Positions 43,767 through 51,218 of a DNA stretch of 64,000 nucleotides are shown here, one piece after another. Position numbers and translations under genes: made by a program. Each line of letters starts with the position of its first letter. The first letter of the stretch is position 1. The stretch is from Luteitalea pratensis (GTDB lineage Bacteria > Acidobacteriota > Vicinamibacteria > Vicinamibacterales > Vicinamibacteraceae), in contig NZ_CP015136.1 in the NCBI RefSeq assembly GCF_001618865.1, positions 779,001 to 843,000 of the forward strand. Reading direction: 5' to 3'. Below the pieces are notes generated by a model that made no database searches, was not told where the DNA came from, and saw nothing but the letters and a program-made list of their open reading frames with translations.

Positions 43767-45074
43767 TCAGGGCGCTACCGGCGCGCCCCTGCGTGTGACG
43801 TGATCCATGTCCTCGATGGTCTTGATCGACGGCGTGGCCGTGGGCTGCAGTCGCGTCGCCACCGCCTCGGCCGCGCGCATCACCCGCAGGATGTTGCGGC
43901 TGCTGATCTTCGCGATGTCGTCGTCCGCGTACCCGCGTCGCGAGAGTTCTCCGAGCAGCGCCGGGTACGTGCTCACGTTTTCGAGCCCCTGCACCACTGA
44001 GGTGATGCCGTCGAAGTCGCTGCCGAGGCCGATGTGATCGATGCCGGCGACCTTGCGAATGTGATCGATGTGATCGGCCACCTGGGCGAGCGTCGCGCGC
44101 GGAGCCGGATTGGCGGCGGTCCATACGTCCAGGCCCTTCTTCTGCGCCGCCGCGTCGCCGGGAAACTGCGCGCGCAGTCGCTCGGTCTCGGCTGTCGAGC
44201 GGCGGGAGTGTTCGGCTGCCTCCTGCGAGATGAATCCCGGCACGAACGTCACCATGACGATGCCGCCGTTCTTCGGAATCTGGCGCAGGATGTCGTCAGG
44301 CACGTTGCGGACGGAGTCGGCCACGGCGCGTGCGTCGGAGTGCGAGAAAATCACCGGCGCCTGCGACACGCGGATCGCGTCTGCCATCGTGTCCGGCGAG
44401 ACGTGACTGAGGTCCACCAGCATCCCCAGGCGGTTCATCTCGCGCACGACCTCTTCGCCGAAGGGCGAGAGGCCCTGCACCTTCGGCGTGTCGCTGCACG
44501 AGTCGGCCCATGGCACGTTCTTGCTGTGGGTGAGAGTCATGTACCCCGCGCCGAGCCGATGCATCATGCGCAGGGTCGCGATCGAGCTGTCGATCGAGTG
44601 TCCGCCCTCCACGCCGATCATCGACGCGACCTTGCCCGCGGCGATTGCGCGCTCCACCTCTGCGGCGGTCCGCGTCAACGCGAACGCCGACGGGTAGCGC
44701 CGCACCATCTCGTGCACGGCGTCGATCTGCTCGAGCGTCGCACTCACCGCGGCATCGCCCTGCAGTTCGACAGGGACGTAGACCGACCAGAACTGCCCGC
44801 CGACCCGCCCGGCCCGGAGCCTCCCGATATCGGTCATCAGCTGTGGCTGCGGCTTGGCGATATCGATCAGGTCGAAGTCGTACTTCGCGCGCGTCCGCAT
44901 TTCCCACGGCAGGTCGTTGTGCCCGTCGATGACGGGCGCCTTCTTCAGGACGGCATCGAGCCGCGCCGGGATCGGCGCAGCCGGTGACGCAGCGGGCTGC
45001 GCGGCCACGTGGCCCAGGGCACCGGCAGTGAGGAGGGCGGCACACGCCAGCAGCGATCGGGTCGAGACGGGCAT
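43767..45074 (-). CDS. Exported membrane dipeptidase (M19)
   Basis: 435 aa from ATG 45074. Signal peptide STRSLLACAALLTAGALG. M19 renal-dipeptidase metal ligands are VIDGHNDLPW (HxD), MIGVEGGHSID (bridging Glu), LVDLSHVSPD and IFSHSDARA, followed by GLGSDFDGI. It hydrolyses dipeptides with a binuclear zinc centre and fits the exported peptide-degrading set. It lies 43 bp downstream of the CoA-transferase gene on the same strand. Confidence 0.92.
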   Translation of the reverse strand: MPVSTRSLLACAALLTAGALGHVAAQPAASPAAPIPARLDAVLKKAPVIDGHNDLPWEMRTRAKYDFDLIDIAKPQPQLMTDIGRLRAGRVGGQFWSVYVPVELQGDAAVSATLEQIDAVHEMVRRYPSAFALTRTAAEVERAIAAGKVASMIGVEGGHSIDSSIATLRMMHRLGAGYMTLTHSKNVPWADSCSDTPKVQGLSPFGEEVVREMNRLGMLVDLSHVSPDTMADAIRVSQAPVIFSHSDARAVADSVRNVPDDILRQIPKNGGIVMVTFVPGFISQEAAEHSRRSTAETERLRAQFPGDAAAQKKGLDVWTAANPAPRATLAQVADHIDHIRKVAGIDHIGLGSDFDGITSVVQGLENVSTYPALLGELSRRGYADDDIAKISSRNILRVMRAAEAVATRLQPTATPSIKTIEDMDHVTRRGAPVAP

Positions 45075-45078
45075 TGTC

Positions 45079-45106
45079 GGCGTTCGGCGTTCAGCGTGCG
45101 GCGTTC
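45079..45106 (-). repeat. Heptamer array, plus-strand unit GGCGTTC (4 units)
   Basis: GGCGTTC, GGCGTTC, AGCGTGC, GGCGTTC on the plus strand, four bases upstream of the dipeptidase ATG. On the minus strand it is the same GAACGCC type found at 34.7 and 40.4 kb. Confidence 0.8.
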
Positions 45107-45117
45107 GCATTTGGCTC

Positions 45118-46404
45118 CTACACATGGCGGATGTCAGCGAGCTGACGGCGCAATTCGGCGCGGAAATCAGGGTGCGCAATGCTGATCAGCATCTCGCCAC
45201 GCTCGCGAATCGAGGCGCCGTGCAGGTTCACCGCGCCGTACTCGGTGACGATCCAGTGGACGTGGCCGCGCGTGGTGACGACGCCCGCGCCGGGCTTCAG
45301 CGCCGACACGATGCGCGACACCTGGCCCTTCGCGGCGGTGGCAGGCAGCGCGATGATCGGCTTGCCACCCGCCGAGAGGGCAGCGCCGCGGATGAAGTCC
45401 ATCTGCCCGCCGATGCCGGAGAAGATGCGATAGCCGATCGAATCGGCGCAGACCTGGCCGGTGAGGTCGATCTCGAGTGCGGAGTTGATCGCCACCACGC
45501 GGGGATTGCGGCGGATCAACGCCGTGTCGTTGGTGCGATCGCAGGGATGGAACTCGACCTGCGGGTTGTCGTCGACGAAATCGAACAGTCGCCTGGTGCC
45601 GTTCACGAACGACGTGACGGTGCGATTGGGATGGACGACCTTGCGCCGATTGGTGATGACGCCGCCCACCTGCAGATCGATCAGGCCATCCGAGAACATC
45701 TCGGTGTGGACGCCGAGTTCGAGCTTGTTGCCGAGCCGCCGCAGCACCGCGTCCGGGATCCCGCCGATGCCCATCTGCAGTGTCGAGCCATCCTCGACGA
45801 GGTCGGCGATCAACTCGCCGATGGCGGCCTCGATGGCGGTTTCCGGCGCCCCCTGGTGCTCGTGCAACGGGCGGTCGTTGGCGATGAATGCGTCGAGCCG
45901 TTTCACCGGCACGACGACGTTGCCGCGCGTGCGTGGCATCCGCGTGTTGACTTCCGCGATGAGCAACGGCGCCGTGTCGGCGGCCGCGCGCGCAGCGTCG
46001 ACCGAGGTGCCCAGCGTGCAGAGGCCGTGACGGTCCGGCACCGACACCGACAGCAGTGCCGCATCGAGCTTCACCCGGCCCGAGAAGAACAGACCGGGGA
46101 TGTCCGACAGGAAGATCGGGACGAAGTCGGCCCGGCCCTCGTCGATGGGACCGCGTAGCGGCGCGCCGGTGAACAATGACACCGAGCGGAACTGGCCGGC
46201 CTTGTCGGGCTCGGCAAATGGCGCCGGTCCAGCGGTGTGCAGGTGATAAACGGTCACGCCTTCGAGGTCGGTGCGGCGCGCAAGCGCTTCGAGCAGCGTC
46301 GTCGGTGTCGCAGCGGCGCCGTGGACGAACACTCGCATCCCGCTGCGGATGGCTGTCACCGCTTCGTCAGGCGACACGGCGCGCGCGGACCACTCAGAAG
46401 TCAT
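45118..46404 (-). CDS. Acetyl-CoA hydrolase/transferase family CoA transferase
   Basis: 428 aa. Class I CoA-transferase with the catalytic Glu in VHTEMFSDGLID and glycine-rich GIGGIPDAVL. GIGGQMDFIRGA and TEYGAVNLHG are typical of the 4-hydroxybutyrate/acetate CoA-transferase branch. It would move CoA between acyl-CoA and a free acid via a glutamyl-CoA intermediate in the cytosol. The acids used are unknown. Confidence 0.9.
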   Translation of the reverse strand: MTSEWSARAVSPDEAVTAIRSGMRVFVHGAAATPTTLLEALARRTDLEGVTVYHLHTAGPAPFAEPDKAGQFRSVSLFTGAPLRGPIDEGRADFVPIFLSDIPGLFFSGRVKLDAALLSVSVPDRHGLCTLGTSVDAARAAADTAPLLIAEVNTRMPRTRGNVVVPVKRLDAFIANDRPLHEHQGAPETAIEAAIGELIADLVEDGSTLQMGIGGIPDAVLRRLGNKLELGVHTEMFSDGLIDLQVGGVITNRRKVVHPNRTVTSFVNGTRRLFDFVDDNPQVEFHPCDRTNDTALIRRNPRVVAINSALEIDLTGQVCADSIGYRIFSGIGGQMDFIRGAALSAGGKPIIALPATAAKGQVSRIVSALKPGAGVVTTRGHVHWIVTEYGAVNLHGASIRERGEMLISIAHPDFRAELRRQLADIRHV

Positions 46405-46443
46405 GACCGCAATTCTGCATCAGCGCCGAAAGATGAAAGGGCA

Positions 46444-46476
46444 AAAAGGTAAATGGCAGAACCCTTCTTACCTTTT
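46444..46476 (+). promoter_or_regulatory. AT-rich inverted repeat before the M20 gene
   Basis: AAAAGGTAA (46444-46452) pairs with TTACCTTTT (46468-46476) across 15 nt. The left arm belongs to the GGGCAAAAA nonamer type. It lies 17 bp before the M20 ATG and could form a leader hairpin. Confidence 0.4.
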
Positions 46477-46493
46477 CAAATACCATCGGCATC

Positions 46494-47783
46494 ATGAGAT
46501 TGCTTGCCCTCTTCGCCGCCGGGCTCTGTGCCGGTCTGCCCGCGGCCGCCGCTGGACAGGACATGAGCCTTCCGCCGGCCATCCGGCAACGCGTCGCCAG
46601 CCAGGCGACCGCCCTGTCGGCCCGCCTGGTGGAGACGCGCCGCGACATCCATCGCCATCCCGAGCTCGGGTTCCGCGAGACGCGCACGGCGAAGCTGATC
46701 GCCGATCGCCTCCGCGCCCTCGGCTTCGACGAGGTCCGTGAGCAGGTTGGCGTCACGGGTGTCGTCGGCGTGCTGAAGGGAGGGCGGCCAGGCAAGGTGG
46801 TCGCGGTGCGGTCGGACATGGACGCGCTGCCCATCCCGGAACTGATCGACGTGCCCTACAAGTCGACGGTGCCCGACGTCAAGCACGCCTGCGGACACGA
46901 CGGGCACATCGCGATCCTGCTCGGGGTGGCCGAGATCTTCAGCGGGATGCGCGCCGACATCCCCGGGACCGTGGTCTTCCTCTTCCAGCCGGCCGAGGAG
47001 GGCGATCCCGACGGCGGATCGTCCGGCGCGCAGCGGATGCTCGAAGGCGGAGCGTTCGGGGCTCCCGCGCCGGCGGCGATCTTCGGCCTGCACGTGATGC
47101 CGACGCTGCAGATCGGCACGATCGGCGTCAACGTCGGGCCGGCGATGGCCAGCAGCAACCGGTTCACCGTGACCGTCACGGGCAAGAAGACCCACGCGGC
47201 CTACCCGCACACGGGGGTCGACCCGATTCCGATCGCGGCGCAGGTGATCGACGCGCTCCAGACCATCCCCAGCCGCATGAACAACGCCGCCGAGCCGATC
47301 GTCGTCTCGGTCGCCACCATCAACGGCGGCAACCGCTACAACATCATCGCCGACGCCGTGACGATGACCGGCACCGTCCGCACGCTCGCGAAGGACGGGC
47401 CGGATCGCGTGAAGGCCCTGATGGAGCGCGCGATCAAGGGCGTGACCGAGGCGTCCGGGGCCACCTACGCGTTCGAGTTTCACAGCGGTAACCCGGTGAC
47501 CTACAACGAGGAGACGCTCGCGACCGCGAGCCTGCCGGTCCTCGCGGAGACCGTCGGCGGGCGGACGAAGATCCTCGAGCCGCCGCCGCAGATGGGGGCG
47601 GAGGACTTCGCGATGTACCAGCAGCGGATTCCTGGGCTGTTCTTCTTTCTCGGCGTCGGCAACACGGCCAGGAAGATCACGGCCATGATCCACACGGAGT
47701 ACTTCGATCTCGACGAGGACGCGCTGCCGATCGGCGTACGTGCGCTCGCCGGCGTCACGCTGGATTTCCTGTACAGGAAGTGA
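46494..47783 (+). CDS. Exported M20 amidohydrolase (hippurate hydrolase-like)
   Basis: 429 aa. Signal peptide MRLLALFAAGLCAGLPAAAA. M20D motifs: RRDIHRHPELGF, VAVRSDMDALPI, HACGHDGHIAILL, FLFQPAEEG, and QMGAEDFAMY near the end. The binuclear metal enzyme hydrolyses N-acyl amino acids or related amides, here probably in the periplasm. It is divergent from the CoA transferase. Confidence 0.93.
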   Translation: MRLLALFAAGLCAGLPAAAAGQDMSLPPAIRQRVASQATALSARLVETRRDIHRHPELGFRETRTAKLIADRLRALGFDEVREQVGVTGVVGVLKGGRPGKVVAVRSDMDALPIPELIDVPYKSTVPDVKHACGHDGHIAILLGVAEIFSGMRADIPGTVVFLFQPAEEGDPDGGSSGAQRMLEGGAFGAPAPAAIFGLHVMPTLQIGTIGVNVGPAMASSNRFTVTVTGKKTHAAYPHTGVDPIPIAAQVIDALQTIPSRMNNAAEPIVVSVATINGGNRYNIIADAVTMTGTVRTLAKDGPDRVKALMERAIKGVTEASGATYAFEFHSGNPVTYNEETLATASLPVLAETVGGRTKILEPPPQMGAEDFAMYQQRIPGLFFFLGVGNTARKITAMIHTEYFDLDEDALPIGVRALAGVTLDFLYRK

Positions 47784-47792
47784 GGGATCGCC

Positions 47793-47848
47793 CGCGGACC
47801 TGACCTGTCCACCGTAGCCTTGGCGAAGGTGGAAGGTCCGCGGCTACA
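47793..47848 (-). repeat. Nested REP-like element with 32-nt cassette in loop
   Basis: On the minus strand: GTAG (47848-47845), stem CCGCGGACCT (47844-47835), a 32-nt cassette (47834-47803), and return stem AGGTCCGCGG (47802-47793). The cassette matches that at 11617-11648 at 29 of 32 bases, although the outer stems differ. The cassette carries its own GTAG on the plus strand, opposite to the host head. Confidence 0.82.
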
Positions 47849-47957
47849 GCCCCCCGGCGGAGCCGCCGATGGCTGCACCCTGGTCGACGGACGCTTAGCT
47901 GCAGAGGACGATTGCAGCAACTTTGCGAGGCAATGTTCGGGCACTCCGTGCCAGTTC

Positions 47958-47983
47958 GTAGCCGTCGACCTTCAGGTCGACGG
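47958..47983 (+). repeat. GTAG-headed palindrome, possible empty form of the nested element
   Basis: GTAG, stem CCGTCGACCT, loop TC, stem AGGTCGACGG. The stem is nearly that of the nested copy at 11603, but with two loop bases instead of the 32-nt cassette. The 220-bp spacer here otherwise shows only degenerate GTCGACGG-type fragments. Confidence 0.78.
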
Positions 47984-48003
47984 ACGCCCAAGTCGACGGT
48001 CGC

Positions 48004-48213
48004 TTAGCGGGTCGCGTGCTTCTTGTGCGCCGCGTTTCCGGCGGCGCAGTGGCTGCACCCTGGTGCGCCCTGCGCCATGCCGGCCGACGATGCCGGCGGG
48101 CGCCGCTCGAACACCCCGAGCACACGGCGCAGCACCACGCCCAGCGCCCCGAGGGCGACAACCGACACCACCGCATGCTGCACGAAGCCATTCACGGTTG
48201 CGGCGTCTGGCAT
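48004..48213 (-). CDS. Small FeoB-associated Cys-rich membrane protein
   Basis: 69 aa. One N-terminal membrane helix (AVVSVVALGALGVVL) and a C-terminal CSHC pair with several His and Lys residues. It starts at the last base of the feoB stop codon (TGATG overlap), so it is translated with FeoB. The layout matches the small FeoB-associated proteins that replace FeoC in many bacteria. Its role in ferrous-iron uptake is presumed from position. Confidence 0.7.
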   Translation of the reverse strand: MPDAATVNGFVQHAVVSVVALGALGVVLRRVLGVFERRPPASSAGMAQGAPGCSHCAAGNAAHKKHATR

Positions 48214-50225
48214 CACGGTATGCCTCCTGAGCGCAGCGCCTGGTACACGATCAGCGACGCCACGTAGGCCAGCACGGACATGTACGAGAACTGCAGCAAC
48301 GCGTAGCGGCCCGATCCGGTCTCGCGGCGCGTCACGGTCAGCGTCGGCAGGCACTGCATCGCCAGCACGAAGAACACCAGCGCGCTTGCCGAGGTCGCCG
48401 CGGTGAACAACGGCGTGCCGTCGTCTCGCGTCGCGCTCCGGATGCGTTCGATCACGCCCACGTCCACGTCCGCCCTTGCCGATCCTCCCACAAGCACCGA
48501 CATCGTGGATACGAAGACTTCGCGCGCCAGGAAGCTCGTGAGGATGCCCACCGTGAGCTGCGAATCGAAGCCGAGCGGCGCGAAGACCGGCTGCGCCAGC
48601 CGGCCGAGCCGTCCGGCGAACGACCCACGCTGCGACGCACGCACCTCGAGGGTAGTTGCTTGTTCGTTCCACGCCGCGCGCTGGGTGTCGCTCACCGATG
48701 GCTCGGCCGCCCGCGCGCGCAGGGCCGTGGCCTGCTCGGGCGGTGGCACCTGCGGATAGGCGCTGAGCCACCACATCACGATGCAGATCGCCATGATCAC
48801 CGTGCCGGCCGTCTGCAGGAACGAAATCCCCTGATCCTTGGCGGTGAACACTGCGTTGCGCAGGGACGGCCATTTGTAGGTCGGCAGCTCGAGCACCATC
48901 GGTCGCGCGTCGCCGCGCAGCCATGTACGGCCGATGAGCGTCGCCGTGCCGAGTGCGGCTAGCGCCCCGAGCAGGTAACAGGCCGAAAAGGCGGCGGCGG
49001 CGTAGAGCGGGCGGTTGGCGAACAAGAGGCTGGTGAGCAGCACGTACACCGGCAGGCGCGCCGAGCAACTCATCAGGGGAGCGACCAGAATCGTCGCGAG
49101 GCGATCGCGCCGGTCCGGGATCAGCCGGGTGGACATGATCCCTGGCAGCGCACACGCCGACGAGGTCAGCAGCGGCACGAACGCATGTCCCGGCAGGCCG
49201 AACCGGCGCAGCACGCGGTCCATCACGAATGCGGCCCGCGCCAGATACCCCGTGTCCTCGAGCAGGCTGATCAGAAAGAACAGCAGACAGATCTGCGGCA
49301 GGAACACGACGGTCCCGGCCACGCCGCCGATGATCCCCTGCGAGACCAACGCGCGGACCGGACCGTCCGGCAGTATCTGCGCCGCGAAGTCACCGAGGCG
49401 CGCGAACGTCGCCTCGATGAGATCCATCGGGATGGTGGCCAGGGCGAACAGCGTATAGAAGAGCCCGCCCATCACCAGGATGAAGAACAGCAGGCCGAGC
49501 ACCGGATGCGTGAAGACGCGGTCGAGGCGCTCGGTGAAGGCGTCACGCTCGTGCGGCGCCGAGGGCCGCCCGGCGCTGTAGGCCATCACGTCGTCGGCCC
49601 AGTTGGTGAGGGTCTCTATCGATGCGCCCTCGCCAGGCACGCCGGGTGCTGCGTCCGGCGTGCGGCCATGGCTCAAGGCCCCCGCCAACGCCGCGCGCAC
49701 GTCGTCCACGCCCTCACCGCGGCGTGCGATCATCGGCACGACCGGGCAACCGAGGCGCTCGGAGAGCTTGCGCCCGTCGATCGTCAGGCCGCGGCCCTGT
49801 GCCAGATCGATCATGTTGAGCGCCACGACGACCGGCAGTCCGTAGGCGAGCAGTTCACCGACCAGTACGAGATTGCGCGTCAGGTTGCACGCGTCGATCA
49901 CGACGAGCACCGCGTCGGGCTGGCGGTACAGTCCGGCGCCGCTCAGCACGTCGCGAGCGATGCGCGTCTCGGGCACCTCGAGGCTTAACTCGTACAGCCC
50001 AGGCAGGTCGATGATCTCGGTCAGCCACTCGCCGGGCAGGGCAGCGCGCCCCACGCGTGACGCCGTGGTTGTACCGGGGAAGTTGGAGGTCTTGGCGCGG
50101 GCGCCGCAGAGGCGATTGAAGAGGGTGGTCTTGCCGGTATTCGGATTGCCGATCAGCGCGACACGGGCCACTGCCTGCGCCGCGACGCGACCGTGGGTCA
50201 CCGTCTCGGGGGCCGAGACCGCCAT
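48213..50225 (-). CDS. feoB: Ferrous iron transporter FeoB
   Basis: 670 aa. N-terminal G domain: G1 LIGNPNTGKTTLFN, G2 region NFPGTT, G3 DLPGLYEL and G4 LNMIDLAQ. A helical spacer and a C-terminal membrane domain of about eight helices follow, with the conserved VVFLPQICLLFFLIS and LTSSACALPG segments. It drives GTP-linked Fe(II) uptake across the inner membrane. It is cotranscribed with feoA, whose stop is only 1 bp upstream, and with the small downstream gene. Confidence 0.97.
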   Translation of the reverse strand: MAVSAPETVTHGRVAAQAVARVALIGNPNTGKTTLFNRLCGARAKTSNFPGTTTASRVGRAALPGEWLTEIIDLPGLYELSLEVPETRIARDVLSGAGLYRQPDAVLVVIDACNLTRNLVLVGELLAYGLPVVVALNMIDLAQGRGLTIDGRKLSERLGCPVVPMIARRGEGVDDVRAALAGALSHGRTPDAAPGVPGEGASIETLTNWADDVMAYSAGRPSAPHERDAFTERLDRVFTHPVLGLLFFILVMGGLFYTLFALATIPMDLIEATFARLGDFAAQILPDGPVRALVSQGIIGGVAGTVVFLPQICLLFFLISLLEDTGYLARAAFVMDRVLRRFGLPGHAFVPLLTSSACALPGIMSTRLIPDRRDRLATILVAPLMSCSARLPVYVLLTSLLFANRPLYAAAAFSACYLLGALAALGTATLIGRTWLRGDARPMVLELPTYKWPSLRNAVFTAKDQGISFLQTAGTVIMAICIVMWWLSAYPQVPPPEQATALRARAAEPSVSDTQRAAWNEQATTLEVRASQRGSFAGRLGRLAQPVFAPLGFDSQLTVGILTSFLAREVFVSTMSVLVGGSARADVDVGVIERIRSATRDDGTPLFTAATSASALVFFVLAMQCLPTLTVTRRETGSGRYALLQFSYMSVLAYVASLIVYQALRSGGIP

Positions 50226-50226
50226 G

Positions 50227-50517
50227 TCAACCTTCGTGCGCGTAGGGAACCACGAGGATGCCGTCGGCGACCTTGCCGGACAGGCCGATGCGCGTGGAGC
50301 GCACCTGGACGATGCACGGCTCGCCGGCCTTGCACAACGTCAGCTGGCATTCACGTGTGAGGCCGAGGGCGCGCAACAGGTCGCACGATGCGGGATCGAG
50401 CTCCGTGCCGCGGAAGCGGACGACGGCGCCGGCTCGCAGGGAGCTCAGCCGAATGGGCGCAGGGCCCGAGGTCTTGGCCGCACGGGTCGGTGCGGCAATC
50501 GCGGCGTGGTCGATCAT
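50227..50517 (-). CDS. feoA: Ferrous iron transport protein FeoA
   Basis: 96 aa. An SH3-like FeoA domain: PIRLSSLRAGAVVRFRG, LLRALGLTRECQLTL and a basic C-terminal strand. It is cytosolic, supports FeoB and is first in the feoA-feoB-small gene operon. The N-terminal 20 residues are a low-complexity extension. A Fur-like operator lies upstream at 50594-50608. Confidence 0.92.
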   Translation of the reverse strand: MIDHAAIAAPTRAAKTSGPAPIRLSSLRAGAVVRFRGTELDPASCDLLRALGLTRECQLTLCKAGEPCIVQVRSTRIGLSGKVADGILVVPYAHEG

Positions 50518-50578
50518 TGGGGATGCCCGCGTGGCCCATCGGAGGATGGCGACCTGGCGGGTCCGATTTCCACATTCG

Positions 50579-50609
50579 ATACTAACACGGTAGTGAGACT
50601 GGCTCTCAA
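50579..50609 (-). promoter_or_regulatory. Candidate feo promoter with Fur-like operator
   Basis: Plus strand 50594-50608 reads TGAGACT, G, GCTCTCA: a 7-1-7 inverted repeat with TGAGA/TCTCA cores as in Fur boxes. On the minus strand TTGAGA (50609-50604) and TAGTAT (50584-50579) are a possible -35/-10 pair with a 19-bp spacer. The operator overlaps the -35, which fits iron-dependent repression of feoAB. Confidence 0.5.
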
Positions 50610-50616
50610 TACCAGT

Positions 50617-50672
50617 GGCTACGGCCTACAGCCTACGGCCTACAGCCTACGGCCTGCCGCCTGCGGCCTACC
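50617..50672 (+). repeat. Heptamer array, unit GCCTACA/GCCTACG (8 units)
   Basis: GGCTACG, then GCCTACA and GCCTACG alternating, then GCCTGCC, GCCTGCG and GCCTACC in one register. It lies upstream of the feo promoter region. Confidence 0.88.
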
Positions 50673-50717
50673 GGCGTTATGTCTCAACTCTCAAGTCTCA
50701 GGCAGGACGATGGGTTG

Positions 50718-50752
50718 CTTGAGACCTGAGACCTGAGACCTGAGACCTGAGT
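50718..50752 (+). repeat. Heptamer array, unit CCTGAGA (5 units)
   Basis: CTTGAGA, three CCTGAGA and CCTGAGT. Three TCTCAAC-type units precede it at about 50682-50702. It lies before the OsmC gene. Confidence 0.88.
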
Positions 50753-50804
50753 CCCAACGGGCCGCGGCCGGCCGCGAGGTGAATGCGCGGCCTAGAATCT
50801 ACTG

Positions 50805-51218
50805 ATGGCCAAGCCCCCCGTCGAGGTTGCCCTCGAATGGACCCGCGACCTGGTGTTCCAGTCCCAGCTGAGCGGTCAGCCGGGTCCGCTCATCGACAGC
50901 GACGGCGTGGCGGGTGCCTCGCCGGTGCAGGCCCTGGTCGTGGCCCTCGGGTCGTGCATGGCGGTGGATGTGGTGATGATCCTCCAGAAGGGGCGCCACG
51001 ACCTCCGGGGCTTGCGCGTGAGGGTCGTCGGCACGCGCGCTGACGGGCCACCGGCCTACGTCACCGGCTACCGCATCGAGTACGAGGTGAAGGGGCAGGT
51101 CCCGGATGCCGCGATCGAGCGGGCGATGGCGCTCTCTCGCGACACCTACTGCTCCGTATGGCACAGCCTGCGGCCCGACGCCACCCTCGAGCTCACGTAC
51201 ACTCGCGTGGATGGCTGA
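50805..51218 (+). CDS. OsmC-family peroxiredoxin-like protein
   Basis: 137 aa. The OsmC/Ohr fold is shown by GASPVQALVVALGSCMAVDVV, holding the first redox Cys, and DTYCSVWHSL, holding the second. Such proteins reduce organic hydroperoxides or protect against osmotic/oxidative stress using a Cys pair. The gene overlaps the next start by 8 bp, so both are translated together. Confidence 0.9.
   Translation: MAKPPVEVALEWTRDLVFQSQLSGQPGPLIDSDGVAGASPVQALVVALGSCMAVDVVMILQKGRHDLRGLRVRVVGTRADGPPAYVTGYRIEYEVKGQVPDAAIERAMALSRDTYCSVWHSLRPDATLELTYTRVDG

Noticed and set aside
47784-48003. Possible small RNA from strong palindromes after the M20 gene
   Set aside because: The palindromes are explained by REP-like elements, and no promoter or terminator with a T-run is visible.
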